Assembly: GCA_025965735.1 (NCBI GenBank)
Contig: JAOPWK010000329.1
Span: forward strand, 1 to 15,558
Origin: Frankiales bacterium
GTDB lineage: Bacteria; Actinomycetota; Actinomycetes; Mycobacteriales; SCTD01
Length of the DNA stretch: 15,558 bases
Reading direction: 5' to 3'
The first letter of the stretch is position 1, and each line of letters begins with the position of its first letter. This document shows positions 1-6,448 of the stretch, in pieces. A program made the position numbers and the translations under genes. The notes under the pieces were generated by a model that was not told the origin of the DNA, searched no databases, and worked only from the letters and a program-made list of their open reading frames with translations.

Positions 1-1
1 G

Positions 2-628
2 GACGACCGCCTGCGCGCCTCGCAGGATCGCAACGCGGGCGCCGCGTCGCGGGTTGCCGCGGAGAAGGACCGAACCACCGCGCACGCCGACCGCGACTCG
101 GGAGCGGCGGAGCGCGAGCAGGCCGAAGAGGACCGGGACACCGCGCAGGACGACCGCGGGGCCTCCGCCCGCGACCGCGAGGACGCCTCCCTCGACAGCC
201 TCACCGGCGCCTATGTGCGCGGCGCCGGACTGCTGCAGCTCGAGCGCGAGCTGCTGCGCTCCCGCCGCTCGGACCAGCCGCTGACGGTCGCCTTCGTGGA
301 CGTGGACGGCCTCAAGGCGATCAACGACGAGGGCGGGCACGCCGCGGGCGACCGGCTGCTGGCCCGCGTCGGGACAGTGCTGCGCGAGCGGCTGCGGCCG
401 TACGACCTGGTCGTCCGGTACGGCGGCGACGAGTTCCTCTGCGTGCTGACCGGGACCACCGCGGACGACGCGCAGCAGCGCTTCCAGCGCGTCAACGCCG
501 ACCTGGCCGGCCACGGCTCGGTGAGCGTGGGGGTCGCGACGGCAGTGCAGGGCGAGACGGCGGCCACCGTGGTGGCGCGCGCCGACGGGGCGATGTACGG
601 CGGCCGGCGGCTGCGGCGGCCGGTGTAG
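2..628 (+). CDS. GGDEF-domain diguanylate cyclase, 5' end missing
   Basis: This is the C-terminal 208 residues of a protein whose start lies left of the window. The frame is open from base 2 to the TAG at 626-628. Residues 1-62 form a highly charged helical stalk in which Arg recurs exactly every seventh residue (3, 10, 17 ... 59), usually preceded by Asp or Glu. A GGDEF domain follows from about residue 65: the metal-binding stretch FVDVDGLKAIND, then the active-site loop GGDEF at residues 141-145. RPYD (132-135) lies five residues before GGDEF, which matches the RxxD inhibitory I-site where the family binds product c-di-GMP. The family condenses two GTP to c-di-GMP. Intact catalytic and I-site residues suggest an active, feedback-inhibited enzyme. 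The final helix is short, and the usual Y-x-A-K ending is degenerate (MYGGRRLRRPV). Any sensory domain would lie in the missing part. An internal ATG/GTG start is unlikely because the charged repeat upstream is clearly coding. Confidence 0.9.
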   Translation, partial: DDRLRASQDRNAGAASRVAAEKDRTTAHADRDSGAAEREQAEEDRDTAQDDRGASARDREDASLDSLTGAYVRGAGLLQLERELLRSRRSDQPLTVAFVDVDGLKAINDEGGHAAGDRLLARVGTVLRERLRPYDLVVRYGGDEFLCVLTGTTADDAQQRFQRVNADLAGHGSVSVGVATAVQGETAATVVARADGAMYGGRRLRRPV

Positions 629-640
629 CGGCAGCGCCAC

Positions 641-685
641 TGGACATACCTACGGAGCCGTAGGTTACGGTTGCGTAGCCGTACC
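641..685 (+). promoter_or_regulatory. Desaturase promoter with inverted-repeat operator
   Basis: The 79-bp gap before the desaturase holds a perfect 8-bp inverted repeat, ACCTACGG-AG-CCGTAGGT (648-665). A second, looser TACGG / CCGTA pair (666-670 and 679-683, 8-bp spacer) follows directly. A -35-like TGGACA sits at 641-646, and TANNNT hexamers that could serve as -10 boxes are TAGGTT (661-666) and TACGGT (666-671). The dyad therefore lies inside the promoter, where a bound dimer would block RNA polymerase. The co-directional TetR gene two genes along is the natural candidate binder; that assignment is inference. Spacing between the -35 and either -10 is not ideal (14 or 19 bp), so the promoter call is weaker than the repeat itself. 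Confidence 0.55.
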
Positions 686-707
686 TCCTGTCCAAAAGGA
701 TCCTGCT

Positions 708-1697
708 TTGACGCTCCTCGACGCCCCCGTCACGACGATCGAGTACGCGGGGGACGAGGCCCGCCCGCTGCAGGACATCCCGCGCACGCGGCTCTGGGCG
801 CACCTCGAGCAGGTCGCGCTGGCGGCCTTCATCGCCGTGCCGCTGCTCGCCGTGGTCGCCAGCGGCTTCGTCCTCTGGGGCAACGGCCTGTCGTGGCGCG
901 ACGTCGTGCTGAGCACCGTCTTCTACGCCATCACCGGCCACGGGATCACGGTGGGCTTCCACCGCTACTTCACGCACGGCTCCTTCAAGGCGAAGAAGCC
1001 GCTGCGCATCGCCCTCGCCGTCGCCGGCTCCATGGCCATCGAGGGCCCGGTCACGCGCTGGGTCGCCGACCACCGGCGCCACCACGCGTTCTCCGACAAG
1101 GAGGGCGACCCGCACAGCCCGTGGCGCTACGGCACCAGCTTCTGGGCCTTGTGCAAGGGCCTGTGGCACGCGCACGTCGGCTGGCTGTTCGACGTCGAGC
1201 AGACCGACCAGAAGCGCTTCGCCCCCGACCTGCTCGCGGACAAGGCGGTGCACCGGGTGAACAGGCTCTTCCCGGTCTGGGTGCTCATCAGCCTGGCCCT
1301 GCCGGCGCTGCTCGGCGGCGTCTGGGCCGCGGCCGTCGGCGACGGCTTCTGGAACGGCGCGGCCACCGCGTTCTTCTGGGCCAGCCTGGTGCGCGTCGCG
1401 GTGCTGCACCACGTCACCTGGTCCATCAACTCGATCTGCCACGCCTTCGGCACGCGGCCGTTCATGACGCGCGACCAGTCGCGCAACGTGTGGCCGCTGG
1501 CCTTCATCTCGATGGGCGAGAGCTGGCACAACCTGCACCACGCCGACCCGACCGCGGCCCGGCACGGCGTGGACCGCTGGCAGTTCGACACCAGCGCCGA
1601 GTGCATCCGCGGCTTCGAGAAGCTGGGCTGGGCGACCGACGTCCGCTGGCCCAAGCCCGAGCGGCTCGACGCGCGGCGTGCGGTGAACGCCGCCTGA
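708..1697 (+). CDS. Membrane fatty-acid (acyl-CoA delta-9 type) desaturase
   Basis: A 329-residue integral-membrane di-iron desaturase. The family inserts a cis double bond into saturated acyl chains using O2 and electrons from a separate reductase, and so adjusts membrane fluidity. The three histidine boxes are complete and in order: HRYFTH at 85-90, HRRHH at 122-126 and HNLHH at 274-278; His234-His235 in a further conserved stretch may also bind iron. Hydrophobic segments lie at about 35-58, 65-84, 188-210 and 218-236. This layout matches stearoyl-CoA desaturases and mycobacterial DesA3-like enzymes. The start is TTG at 708, chosen because AAAGGA (695-700) lies seven bases upstream and the protein then has the usual length before the first helix. 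No ferredoxin or oxidoreductase partner is visible in the window. It is probably co-regulated with the TetR gene 29 bp downstream. Confidence 0.93.
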   Translation: MTLLDAPVTTIEYAGDEARPLQDIPRTRLWAHLEQVALAAFIAVPLLAVVASGFVLWGNGLSWRDVVLSTVFYAITGHGITVGFHRYFTHGSFKAKKPLRIALAVAGSMAIEGPVTRWVADHRRHHAFSDKEGDPHSPWRYGTSFWALCKGLWHAHVGWLFDVEQTDQKRFAPDLLADKAVHRVNRLFPVWVLISLALPALLGGVWAAAVGDGFWNGAATAFFWASLVRVAVLHHVTWSINSICHAFGTRPFMTRDQSRNVWPLAFISMGESWHNLHHADPTAARHGVDRWQFDTSAECIRGFEKLGWATDVRWPKPERLDARRAVNAA

Positions 1698-1714
1698 GCA
1701 GCGCCCGTGCACGC

Positions 1715-1729
1715 CACACTGCCGGGGTG
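1715..1729 (+). promoter_or_regulatory. Possible leaderless -10 box at TetR start
   Basis: CACACT at 1715-1720 is followed by exactly six bases and then the GTG start at 1727. The same hexamer and spacing occur at the rsmI start on the other strand. CACACT keeps only the A2 and T6 positions of the TANNNT consensus and no -35 box is evident, so this is a weak site. It could allow leaderless transcription of the regulator in addition to read-through from the desaturase. Confidence 0.25.
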
Positions 1730-2365
1730 ACTGCACCCCTGCCCGTCCGCCGCGTGCGGATGACGGGCACGCAGCGGCGCGAGCAGCTGCTCGACGTGGG
1801 GCGGCGGCTGTTCGCCGAGCGCGGCTTCGACGGCACCTCCGTCGAGGAGGTCGCGCTGCGGGCGGGCGTCTCCAAGCCGGTCGTGTACGAGCACTTCGGC
1901 GGCAAGGAGGGGCTGTACGCCGTCGTCGTCGACCGCGAGGTCCAGCGCCTGCTTACCCGCTTCACCGGCGCCCTGACCGCCGACTCCCCGCGCGCCCTGC
2001 TCGAGCAGGCCACCCTCGCGCTGCTGAGCTACGTCGAGGACGAGTCCGACGGCTTCCGCATCCTGGTGCGCGAGTCGCCGGCGCAGCTCGCGGACAGCGG
2101 CGGCTTCGCCACCATCATCAGCGACGTCGCCGGCCGGGTGGAGCACATCCTGGCGGCGGAGTTCGCCGCCCGCGGCTACAAGACGACCCTGGCCGGTCTC
2201 TACTCCCAGGCGCTCGTCGGCCAGGTCGCGCTGGTCGGGCAGTGGTGGCTCGACAACCGCGAGCCCGGCCGTGACGAGGTCGCTGCGCACCTGGTCAACC
2301 TGGCCTGGAACGGCCTGTCCGCGCTGGAGACCGCGCCGGTCCTGCGCAGCACCCGGCAGCCCTAG
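1727..2365 (+). CDS. TetR/AcrR-family transcriptional regulator
   Basis: A 212-residue one-domain-plus-ligand-pocket repressor type. The N-terminal helix-turn-helix is unmistakable: the helix RREQLLDVGRRLFAERG, then TSVEEVALRAGVSKPVVYEHF (about 37-57), then GGKEGLYA, the TetR signature. The C-terminal half (about 75-205) is helical and resembles the actinobacterial TetR subgroup with an inducer-binding pocket; the ligand cannot be read from the sequence. The start is uncertain: GTG 1727 gives 212 residues, while GTG 1754 and ATG 1760 give 203 and 201 residues and keep the whole HTH. None has a good Shine-Dalgarno. It lies 29 bp after the desaturase on the same strand, so control of the desaturase and of itself through the palindrome at 648-665 is the simplest hypothesis; an acyl-CoA inducer would fit by analogy. 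Confidence 0.92.
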   Translation: MTAPLPVRRVRMTGTQRREQLLDVGRRLFAERGFDGTSVEEVALRAGVSKPVVYEHFGGKEGLYAVVVDREVQRLLTRFTGALTADSPRALLEQATLALLSYVEDESDGFRILVRESPAQLADSGGFATIISDVAGRVEHILAAEFAARGYKTTLAGLYSQALVGQVALVGQWWLDNREPGRDEVAAHLVNLAWNGLSALETAPVLRSTRQP

Positions 2366-2375
2366 GACGCACGAC

Positions 2376-2404
2376 GGCCCGCCCCCGCAGCGCGGGGACG
2401 GGCC
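2376..2404. terminator. Bidirectional stem-loop between convergent genes
   Basis: GGCCCG (2376-2381) and CCCCG (2383-2387) pair with CGGGG (2393-2397) and CGGGCC (2399-2404). This makes an 11-pair stem with one C-A mismatch and a five-base loop. It lies between the TetR stop (2365) and the DUF4383 stop (2421), which converge, so it can serve both. There is no T tract on either side, as is common in high-G+C actinobacteria. Confidence 0.65.
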
Positions 2405-2420
2405 GGTCGGACGAGCAGGA

Positions 2421-2837
2421 TCAGGCGTGCGAGCGGCTGCGCGCGTCCTTGTCCGCGAGAAGGGCGACGCCGAGCAGCAGCACGCCGGACAGCAGGTGCA
2501 GGACGTTGTCCGCACCGTTCAGCGCGATGATGTCGACCGCGCTGCCGTTGATGACCGGGCCGAGGACACCGAGCAGCAGGTACGTCGCACCGATCGCCAG
2601 GTTCGCCGAGCGCGCCGTGTCGTGCCGCTTCGACGCCGCGATCAGGGCGACGCCGATGAGCAGGTGGACGATGTTGTGCAGGTGGTTGACCTGGAAGCCC
2701 AGCAGGTCGTTGTCGGTCTTGCTGATGAAGTTCTCGCTGACCAGGAAGCCGGCCAGGCCGACCAGCGTGTAGACGACGCCGAAGCCGAGCGCGACGGTGC
2801 GGTTGAGCGAGCGGTTGCCGTCGGTGGTGTCCACCAT
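2421..2837 (-). CDS. DUF4383 family small membrane protein
   Basis: A 138-residue protein with four predicted membrane helices at about 14-33, 52-69, 77-97 and 109-127. It resembles the DUF4383 family, which is common in actinobacteria and has no established function. A related motif appears twice, before helices 2 and 4: HNIVHLLIGV (54-63) and DNVLHLLSGV (110-119). This suggests an internal duplication of a two-helix unit, with His57 and His114 at equivalent places in the membrane. The start ATG at 2837 is chosen because AGGAGA lies about seven bases upstream. The frame is open 28 codons further, but that extension is hydrophilic and lacks a ribosome site. It diverges from the DUF72 gene. 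Function is unknown; stress-related expression is only suggested by the promoter-like element upstream. Confidence 0.85.
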   Translation of the reverse strand: MVDTTDGNRSLNRTVALGFGVVYTLVGLAGFLVSENFISKTDNDLLGFQVNHLHNIVHLLIGVALIAASKRHDTARSANLAIGATYLLLGVLGPVINGSAVDIIALNGADNVLHLLSGVLLLGVALLADKDARSRSHA

Positions 2838-2882
2838 CGTGTGTCTCCTGTAGTGCGTGGGGAAGTTTCCTGTGGCGCCGGA

Positions 2883-2936
2883 GGTACCCACGTCCGCGCG
2901 GTCCACGCACGGGTGATCCACATCGCACCGGGTACC
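2883..2936. promoter_or_regulatory. Divergent GGGTAC promoter-like elements
   Basis: GGGTAC occurs once towards each flanking gene: on the plus strand at 2930-2935, ending nine bases before the DUF72 ATG, and on the minus strand at 2889-2884, about 46 bases before the DUF4383 ATG. Each has a GNNT tetramer 15 bases upstream (GGGT 2911-2914 on plus; GCGT on minus). That is the loose form of the stress-type SigB/SigF-family promoter known from Streptomyces and mycobacteria. The motif is short and G-rich, so chance occurrence is possible. Confidence 0.35.
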
Positions 2937-2944
2937 CCGCCGGC

Positions 2945-3751
2945 ATGGCTGTCCTCGTCGGCACCTCCGGCTGGCAGTACCGCGACTGGCGCGGGCGCTT
3001 CTACCCGCCGAAGCTGCCGCAGCGGCTGTGGCTGGAGCACCACGCAGCCGCCTTCGCCACGACCGAGGTGAACAACAGCTTCTACCGGCTGCCCGCCCGC
3101 GAGGTCTTCGAGCAGTGGCGCGAGCGCACCCCTGCCGACTACGTCGTGACCGTCAAGGCCTCCCGCTTCCTCTCGCACATCAAGCGGCTCAGGGACCCGG
3201 AGGAGCCGGTCGCCCGGCTGATGGACCGGGTGGCCGCGCTCGGCGACCGCCTGGGCGCGGTGCTGCTGCAGCTGCCGCCGAACCTGCAGTCCGACGTGGA
3301 GGCGCTCGACCGCTGCCTGGCCTGCTTCCCCGCCGGCACCCGCGTCGCGGTCGAGCCGCGGCACGACTCCTGGTGGAACCCCGACCTGCGCGACGTGCTC
3401 GTCGCACGACGCGCCGCCCTGGTCTGGTCCGACCGCGACAGCCGGCCGATCGCGCCGCTGTGGCGCACGACGGACTGGGGCTACCTCCGGCTGCACCACG
3501 GCGGCGGGGAGGCGTTCTGGCCGTACGAGGAGCACGTCCTGCGCGCGTGGGTCGCCCGGCTGGCCGAGACGTGGGACGAGGACGAGGACGCCTACGTCTA
3601 CACGAACAACGACCCCGGCGGCGCCGCCCTGCGCGACGCCGTCACCTTCGCGCGGCTCGTCGAGGAGGCAGGCCGCACTGCGACCAGAGTGCCTGCGATG
3701 CAGGACGTCTCGGGCCAGCTGTACGAGCCGCCGGTGCGCCGAGGGGCCTAG
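2945..3751 (+). CDS. DUF72 (YecE-like) TIM-barrel protein
   Basis: A 268-residue cytosolic protein of the DUF72 family, which folds as a TIM barrel. The family is widespread and its reaction is not established. Characteristic stretches are present in order: VGTSGWQYRDWRGRFYPP at residues 5-22, TTEVNNSFYRLP at about 39-50, FTVKASRFLSHIKRL-like at about 87-103, LQLPPNL, VEPRHDSWW (about 136-144), the barrel strand WGYLRLHH, and the C-terminal AYVYTNND, where family members have conserved Asn residues. Length is normal and nothing is missing. The ATG at 2945 fits the first barrel strand, but no Shine-Dalgarno precedes it; a GGGTAC element ends nine bases upstream, so a very short or absent leader is possible. 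Its TAG stop overlaps the stop of the ABC-F gene on the other strand. Confidence 0.9.
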   Translation: MAVLVGTSGWQYRDWRGRFYPPKLPQRLWLEHHAAAFATTEVNNSFYRLPAREVFEQWRERTPADYVVTVKASRFLSHIKRLRDPEEPVARLMDRVAALGDRLGAVLLQLPPNLQSDVEALDRCLACFPAGTRVAVEPRHDSWWNPDLRDVLVARRAALVWSDRDSRPIAPLWRTTDWGYLRLHHGGGEAFWPYEEHVLRAWVARLAETWDEDEDAYVYTNNDPGGAALRDAVTFARLVEEAGRTATRVPAMQDVSGQLYEPPVRRGA

Positions 3752-3762
3752 TAGAGGCCCTC
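3741..3762. terminator. Weak stem-loop over the convergent stop codons
   Basis: GAG-GGGCC-like arms (3741-3748) and GGCCCTC (3756-3762) can form a seven-pair stem with one bulge and a seven-base loop that contains both stop codons, TAG at 3749-3751 on plus and at 3750-3748 on minus. It is the only structure able to separate the two convergent transcripts, since the coding regions share the bases CTAG. It is modest in strength and lacks T tracts. Confidence 0.35.
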
Positions 3763-5496
3763 GGACAGCTCCAGCCAGGTGTCCTCGAGCGAGGCCTTCT
3801 CCGCCTGCACCGTGCGCAGCTCCTCGTCCAGCCTGGCCACCGCGGCGAAGTCCGCGGCCTTCTCGGCCAGCTCGGCGTGCAGCTCGCGCTCGCGCTTGTC
3901 GAGCTTGCCGATCTCGCGCTCGACCTTGGACAGCTCCTTCTTCGCCGCCCGGGAGTCGCCGCCGCCCTTGCTCTTCGGCGCAGAGGCCGGCTCGGCCCGC
4001 ACCCGCTCGGCGAGGTACTGCTCGACGCCGCCCGGCAGCGCCTTGACCGTGCCGTCGCCCATCAGCGAGGCGGTGACGGTGGTGACCCGCTCGAGGAAGT
4101 ACCGGTCGTGGCTGACGACCAGCAGCGTGCCGGGCCAGCCGTCCAGCAGGTCCTCGAGCGCGGTCAGCGTGTCGATGTCGAGGTCGTTGGTCGGCTCGTC
4201 GAGCAGGATCACGTTGGGCTCGCCCATGAGCAGGCGCAGGATCTGCAGCCGGCGGCGCTCGCCACCGGACAGGTCCCCGACGCGGGTCCACTGCGCGTTG
4301 CCGGTGAAGCCGAAGCGGTCGGCCAGCGACGAGGCGCCGATCGTCTTGCCGCCACCGAGGTCGACGACCTTCGCGACCTGCTCCACGGCCTCGAGCACGC
4401 GCAGCGTCGGGTCCAGCTCGGCGACCTCCTGCGAGAGGTAGGCCGGCTTCACGGTCTGCCCGACCACGACGCGTCCGGTGTCCGGCTCCTGCTGCCCGAC
4501 GAGCATCTTGAGCATCGTGGACTTGCCGGCGCCGTTGACGCCGACGATGCCGACACGGTCGCCGGGGCCGAAGTTCCAGTCGACGTGGTCGAACAGCACC
4601 CGCTTCTCGAACGCCAGCGACACGTCGTGCAGCTCGTAGACCGTCTTGCCGAGGCGGGCGGCCGAGAACCGCTGCAGGGCGATGTCGTCGCGCGCCGGCG
4701 GCTCGTCGGCGATGAGGGCGTTGGCCGCGTCGATCCGGAACTGCGGCTTGCTGGTGCGCGCGGGCGGGCCACGACGCAGCCAGGCGAGCTCCTTCTTCAC
4801 CAGCTGCAGGCGCTTCTGCTCGGCGGTGGAGGCCATCCGGTCGCGCTCGGCGCGGGCGAGGACGTACGCGGAGTAGCCGCCCTCGTAGGCGTCGACGACG
4901 CCGTCGTGCACCTCCCACGTCGTGCTGTTCACCTCGTCGAGGAACCACCGGTCGTGGGTCACCACCAGGTGCGCCTGCTGCGGGCTGCGCTGCTTGAGGT
5001 GCGCCGCCAGCCACGCGACGCCTTCGACGTCGAGGTGGTTGGTCGGCTCGTCGAGCACGAGCAGGTCCCACTCCTGGACCAGCAGCGAGGCCAGCGCGAC
5101 CCGGCGGCGCTCCCCGCCGGACATCGTGGAGACGACGCTGTCGAGCCCGACGTCGTGCAGGCCCAGGCCGTCGAGGACCTCGCGCACGCGGGCGTCGCCG
5201 GCCCAGGTGTGCTCGGCCGTCGCGCCCAGGATCGCCTGGTGCGCCGTGAGCCTCACGTCGACGCGGACGTCCTGCGTCAGCACGCCCACCCGCAGCCCGC
5301 TGGTGTGCGTGACACGGCCGGAGTGCGGCTCCTCGACCTTGATGAGCGTCTTGAGCAAGGTGGTCTTGCCGCCGCCGTTGCGGCCGACGACGCCGATGCG
5401 GTCGCCCTCGCTGACGCCGAGCGAGACGCTGTCCATGAGCAGCCGGGTGCCGTGCGCGACGGTGACGTTCTCGAGGTTGACCAGGTTGACAGCCAT
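3748..5496 (-). CDS. ABC-F subfamily ATPase (Uup-like), ribosome-associated type
   Basis: A 582-residue soluble protein with two ABC ATPase domains and no membrane segment, the layout of the ABC-F family. Those proteins act at the ribosomal E-site in translation or antibiotic protection, not in transport. Domain 1: Walker A GRNGGGKT at 38-45, signature MSGGERRR at 125-132, Walker B LLVLDEPTNHLD (145-156), H-loop His181. An inter-domain linker (about 212-270) is rich in charged helix. Domain 2: Walker A GVNGAGKST (319-327), signature LSGGERRR (409-416), Walker B VILLDEPTNDLD (429-440), His463. A Gly/Ser linker and a C-terminal coiled coil (about 515-575) follow, as in Uup. Both catalytic Glu are present. 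The ATG at 5496 shares a base with the ispE stop (TGATG), and GGTGGAGG lies upstream, so translation is coupled to ispE. It is the last gene of the rpfB operon. The exact ABC-F subgroup is inferred. Confidence 0.93.
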   Translation of the reverse strand: MAVNLVNLENVTVAHGTRLLMDSVSLGVSEGDRIGVVGRNGGGKTTLLKTLIKVEEPHSGRVTHTSGLRVGVLTQDVRVDVRLTAHQAILGATAEHTWAGDARVREVLDGLGLHDVGLDSVVSTMSGGERRRVALASLLVQEWDLLVLDEPTNHLDVEGVAWLAAHLKQRSPQQAHLVVTHDRWFLDEVNSTTWEVHDGVVDAYEGGYSAYVLARAERDRMASTAEQKRLQLVKKELAWLRRGPPARTSKPQFRIDAANALIADEPPARDDIALQRFSAARLGKTVYELHDVSLAFEKRVLFDHVDWNFGPGDRVGIVGVNGAGKSTMLKMLVGQQEPDTGRVVVGQTVKPAYLSQEVAELDPTLRVLEAVEQVAKVVDLGGGKTIGASSLADRFGFTGNAQWTRVGDLSGGERRRLQILRLLMGEPNVILLDEPTNDLDIDTLTALEDLLDGWPGTLLVVSHDRYFLERVTTVTASLMGDGTVKALPGGVEQYLAERVRAEPASAPKSKGGGDSRAAKKELSKVEREIGKLDKRERELHAELAEKAADFAAVARLDEELRTVQAEKASLEDTWLELSEGLY

Positions 5497-6386
5497 CAGC
5501 GCGCCTCCACCACACGAGCGCCGGCCACCGGGCCGTCGGCGCGGCGGACGGCCGAGCAGACGCCCTGACCGGCGAGCGAGGCGGCGAGAGCCACCGCGTG
5601 GCCCTCGTCGCGGGCGAGCAGCGCCACCGTCGGACCGGAGCCGGACACGATCGCGCCCAGCGCGCCCAGGTCGCGACCGGTCTCGAGCAGCAGCCGCAGG
5701 GCGGGCTTCAGCGCGACGGCCGCGGACTGCAGGTCGTTGCCCAGCGCGCGGCCGAGGGCGACCGCGTCCCCCTGGCGGAGCGCCGACAGGACGTCCGCGG
5801 GGTCGCGGACGACGCCCACCGGTCCGGTCTCGCGCTGCTTGTCGAGCTGCCCGTAGACCGCCGGCGTCGACAGGCCGCCGGCGGTCAGCGCGAGCACCCA
5901 GGAGTACGAGCCCTGGCCCAGCACCGGCGTCAGCTGCTCGCCGCGGCCCGTGCCCAGTGCGGTGCCGCCGTGCAGCGAGAACGGGACGTCGCTGCCGAGC
6001 CTCGCGCCCAGCGCGGCCAGCTCGTCCTTGGACAGGCCGGTCCCCCAGAGCGCGTCGCAGCCGACGAGGGCGGCCGCCGCGTCCGCCGAGCCGCCGGCGC
6101 AACCGCCCGCGACCGGGATGCCCTTGCGGATGCTGATGGCCAGCGAGGCGTCGTTCCCGGTGCGGTCGGCGATCAGGTGGACGGCGCGCACGGCGAGGTT
6201 GGTGTCGTCCAGCGGCACCTCGTCGGCGCCCTCCCCCGACACGGTGACGCTGAGGGCGTCCGCGCGCACCAGCTCGACGTCGTCGTACAGCCCGACGGCC
6301 TGGAAGACCGTCTTGAGGTCGTGGAAGCCGTCCGCGCGCTTCTGCCCCACCGACAGGTGCAGGTTCAGCTTGGCGGGTGCGCGCAC
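5496..6386 (-). CDS. ispE: 4-diphosphocytidyl-2-C-methyl-D-erythritol kinase
   Basis: A 296-residue GHMP kinase of the MEP (non-mevalonate) pathway. It phosphorylates CDP-methylerythritol at the 2-hydroxyl on the way to isopentenyl diphosphate, hence quinones and the polyprenyl lipid carriers of wall synthesis. The N-terminal PAKLNLHL (4-11) carries the active-site Lys6. The ATP-binding loop is PVAGGCAGGSADAAAAL (91-107). GSDVPFSLHGGTALGTGRGE (131-150) carries the catalytic Asp133. SGSGPTVALL near residues 248-257 is the third GHMP motif. The start is GTG at 6386, directly before the conserved PAKLN; no other start codon is available between it and the rsmA end, although no clear Shine-Dalgarno is seen. 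The gap to rsmA is 62 bp and the stop overlaps the ABC-F start. The order rpfB-ksgA-ispE is the same as in mycobacteria. Confidence 0.96.
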   Translation of the reverse strand: MRAPAKLNLHLSVGQKRADGFHDLKTVFQAVGLYDDVELVRADALSVTVSGEGADEVPLDDTNLAVRAVHLIADRTGNDASLAISIRKGIPVAGGCAGGSADAAAALVGCDALWGTGLSKDELAALGARLGSDVPFSLHGGTALGTGRGEQLTPVLGQGSYSWVLALTAGGLSTPAVYGQLDKQRETGPVGVVRDPADVLSALRQGDAVALGRALGNDLQSAAVALKPALRLLLETGRDLGALGAIVSGSGPTVALLARDEGHAVALAASLAGQGVCSAVRRADGPVAGARVVEAR

Positions 6387-6448
6387 GGTGACGCGTTCGT
6401 GCGCACGACGGGCAGGCAGGACGGGCTCCAGGGCAGTGGGGAAGGCCT

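Noticed and set aside
492..1736. 414-codon minus-strand frame opposite the desaturase
   Set aside because: Shadow of the desaturase; the three histidine boxes on the plus strand decide the coding strand.
3028..5568. 846-codon plus-strand open frame opposite the ABC-F gene
   Set aside because: Arg/Gly/Ala/Asp-rich translation without any fold signature. Long antisense frames are expected opposite genes with G/C-rich third positions. The minus-strand ABC-F product has all family motifs.
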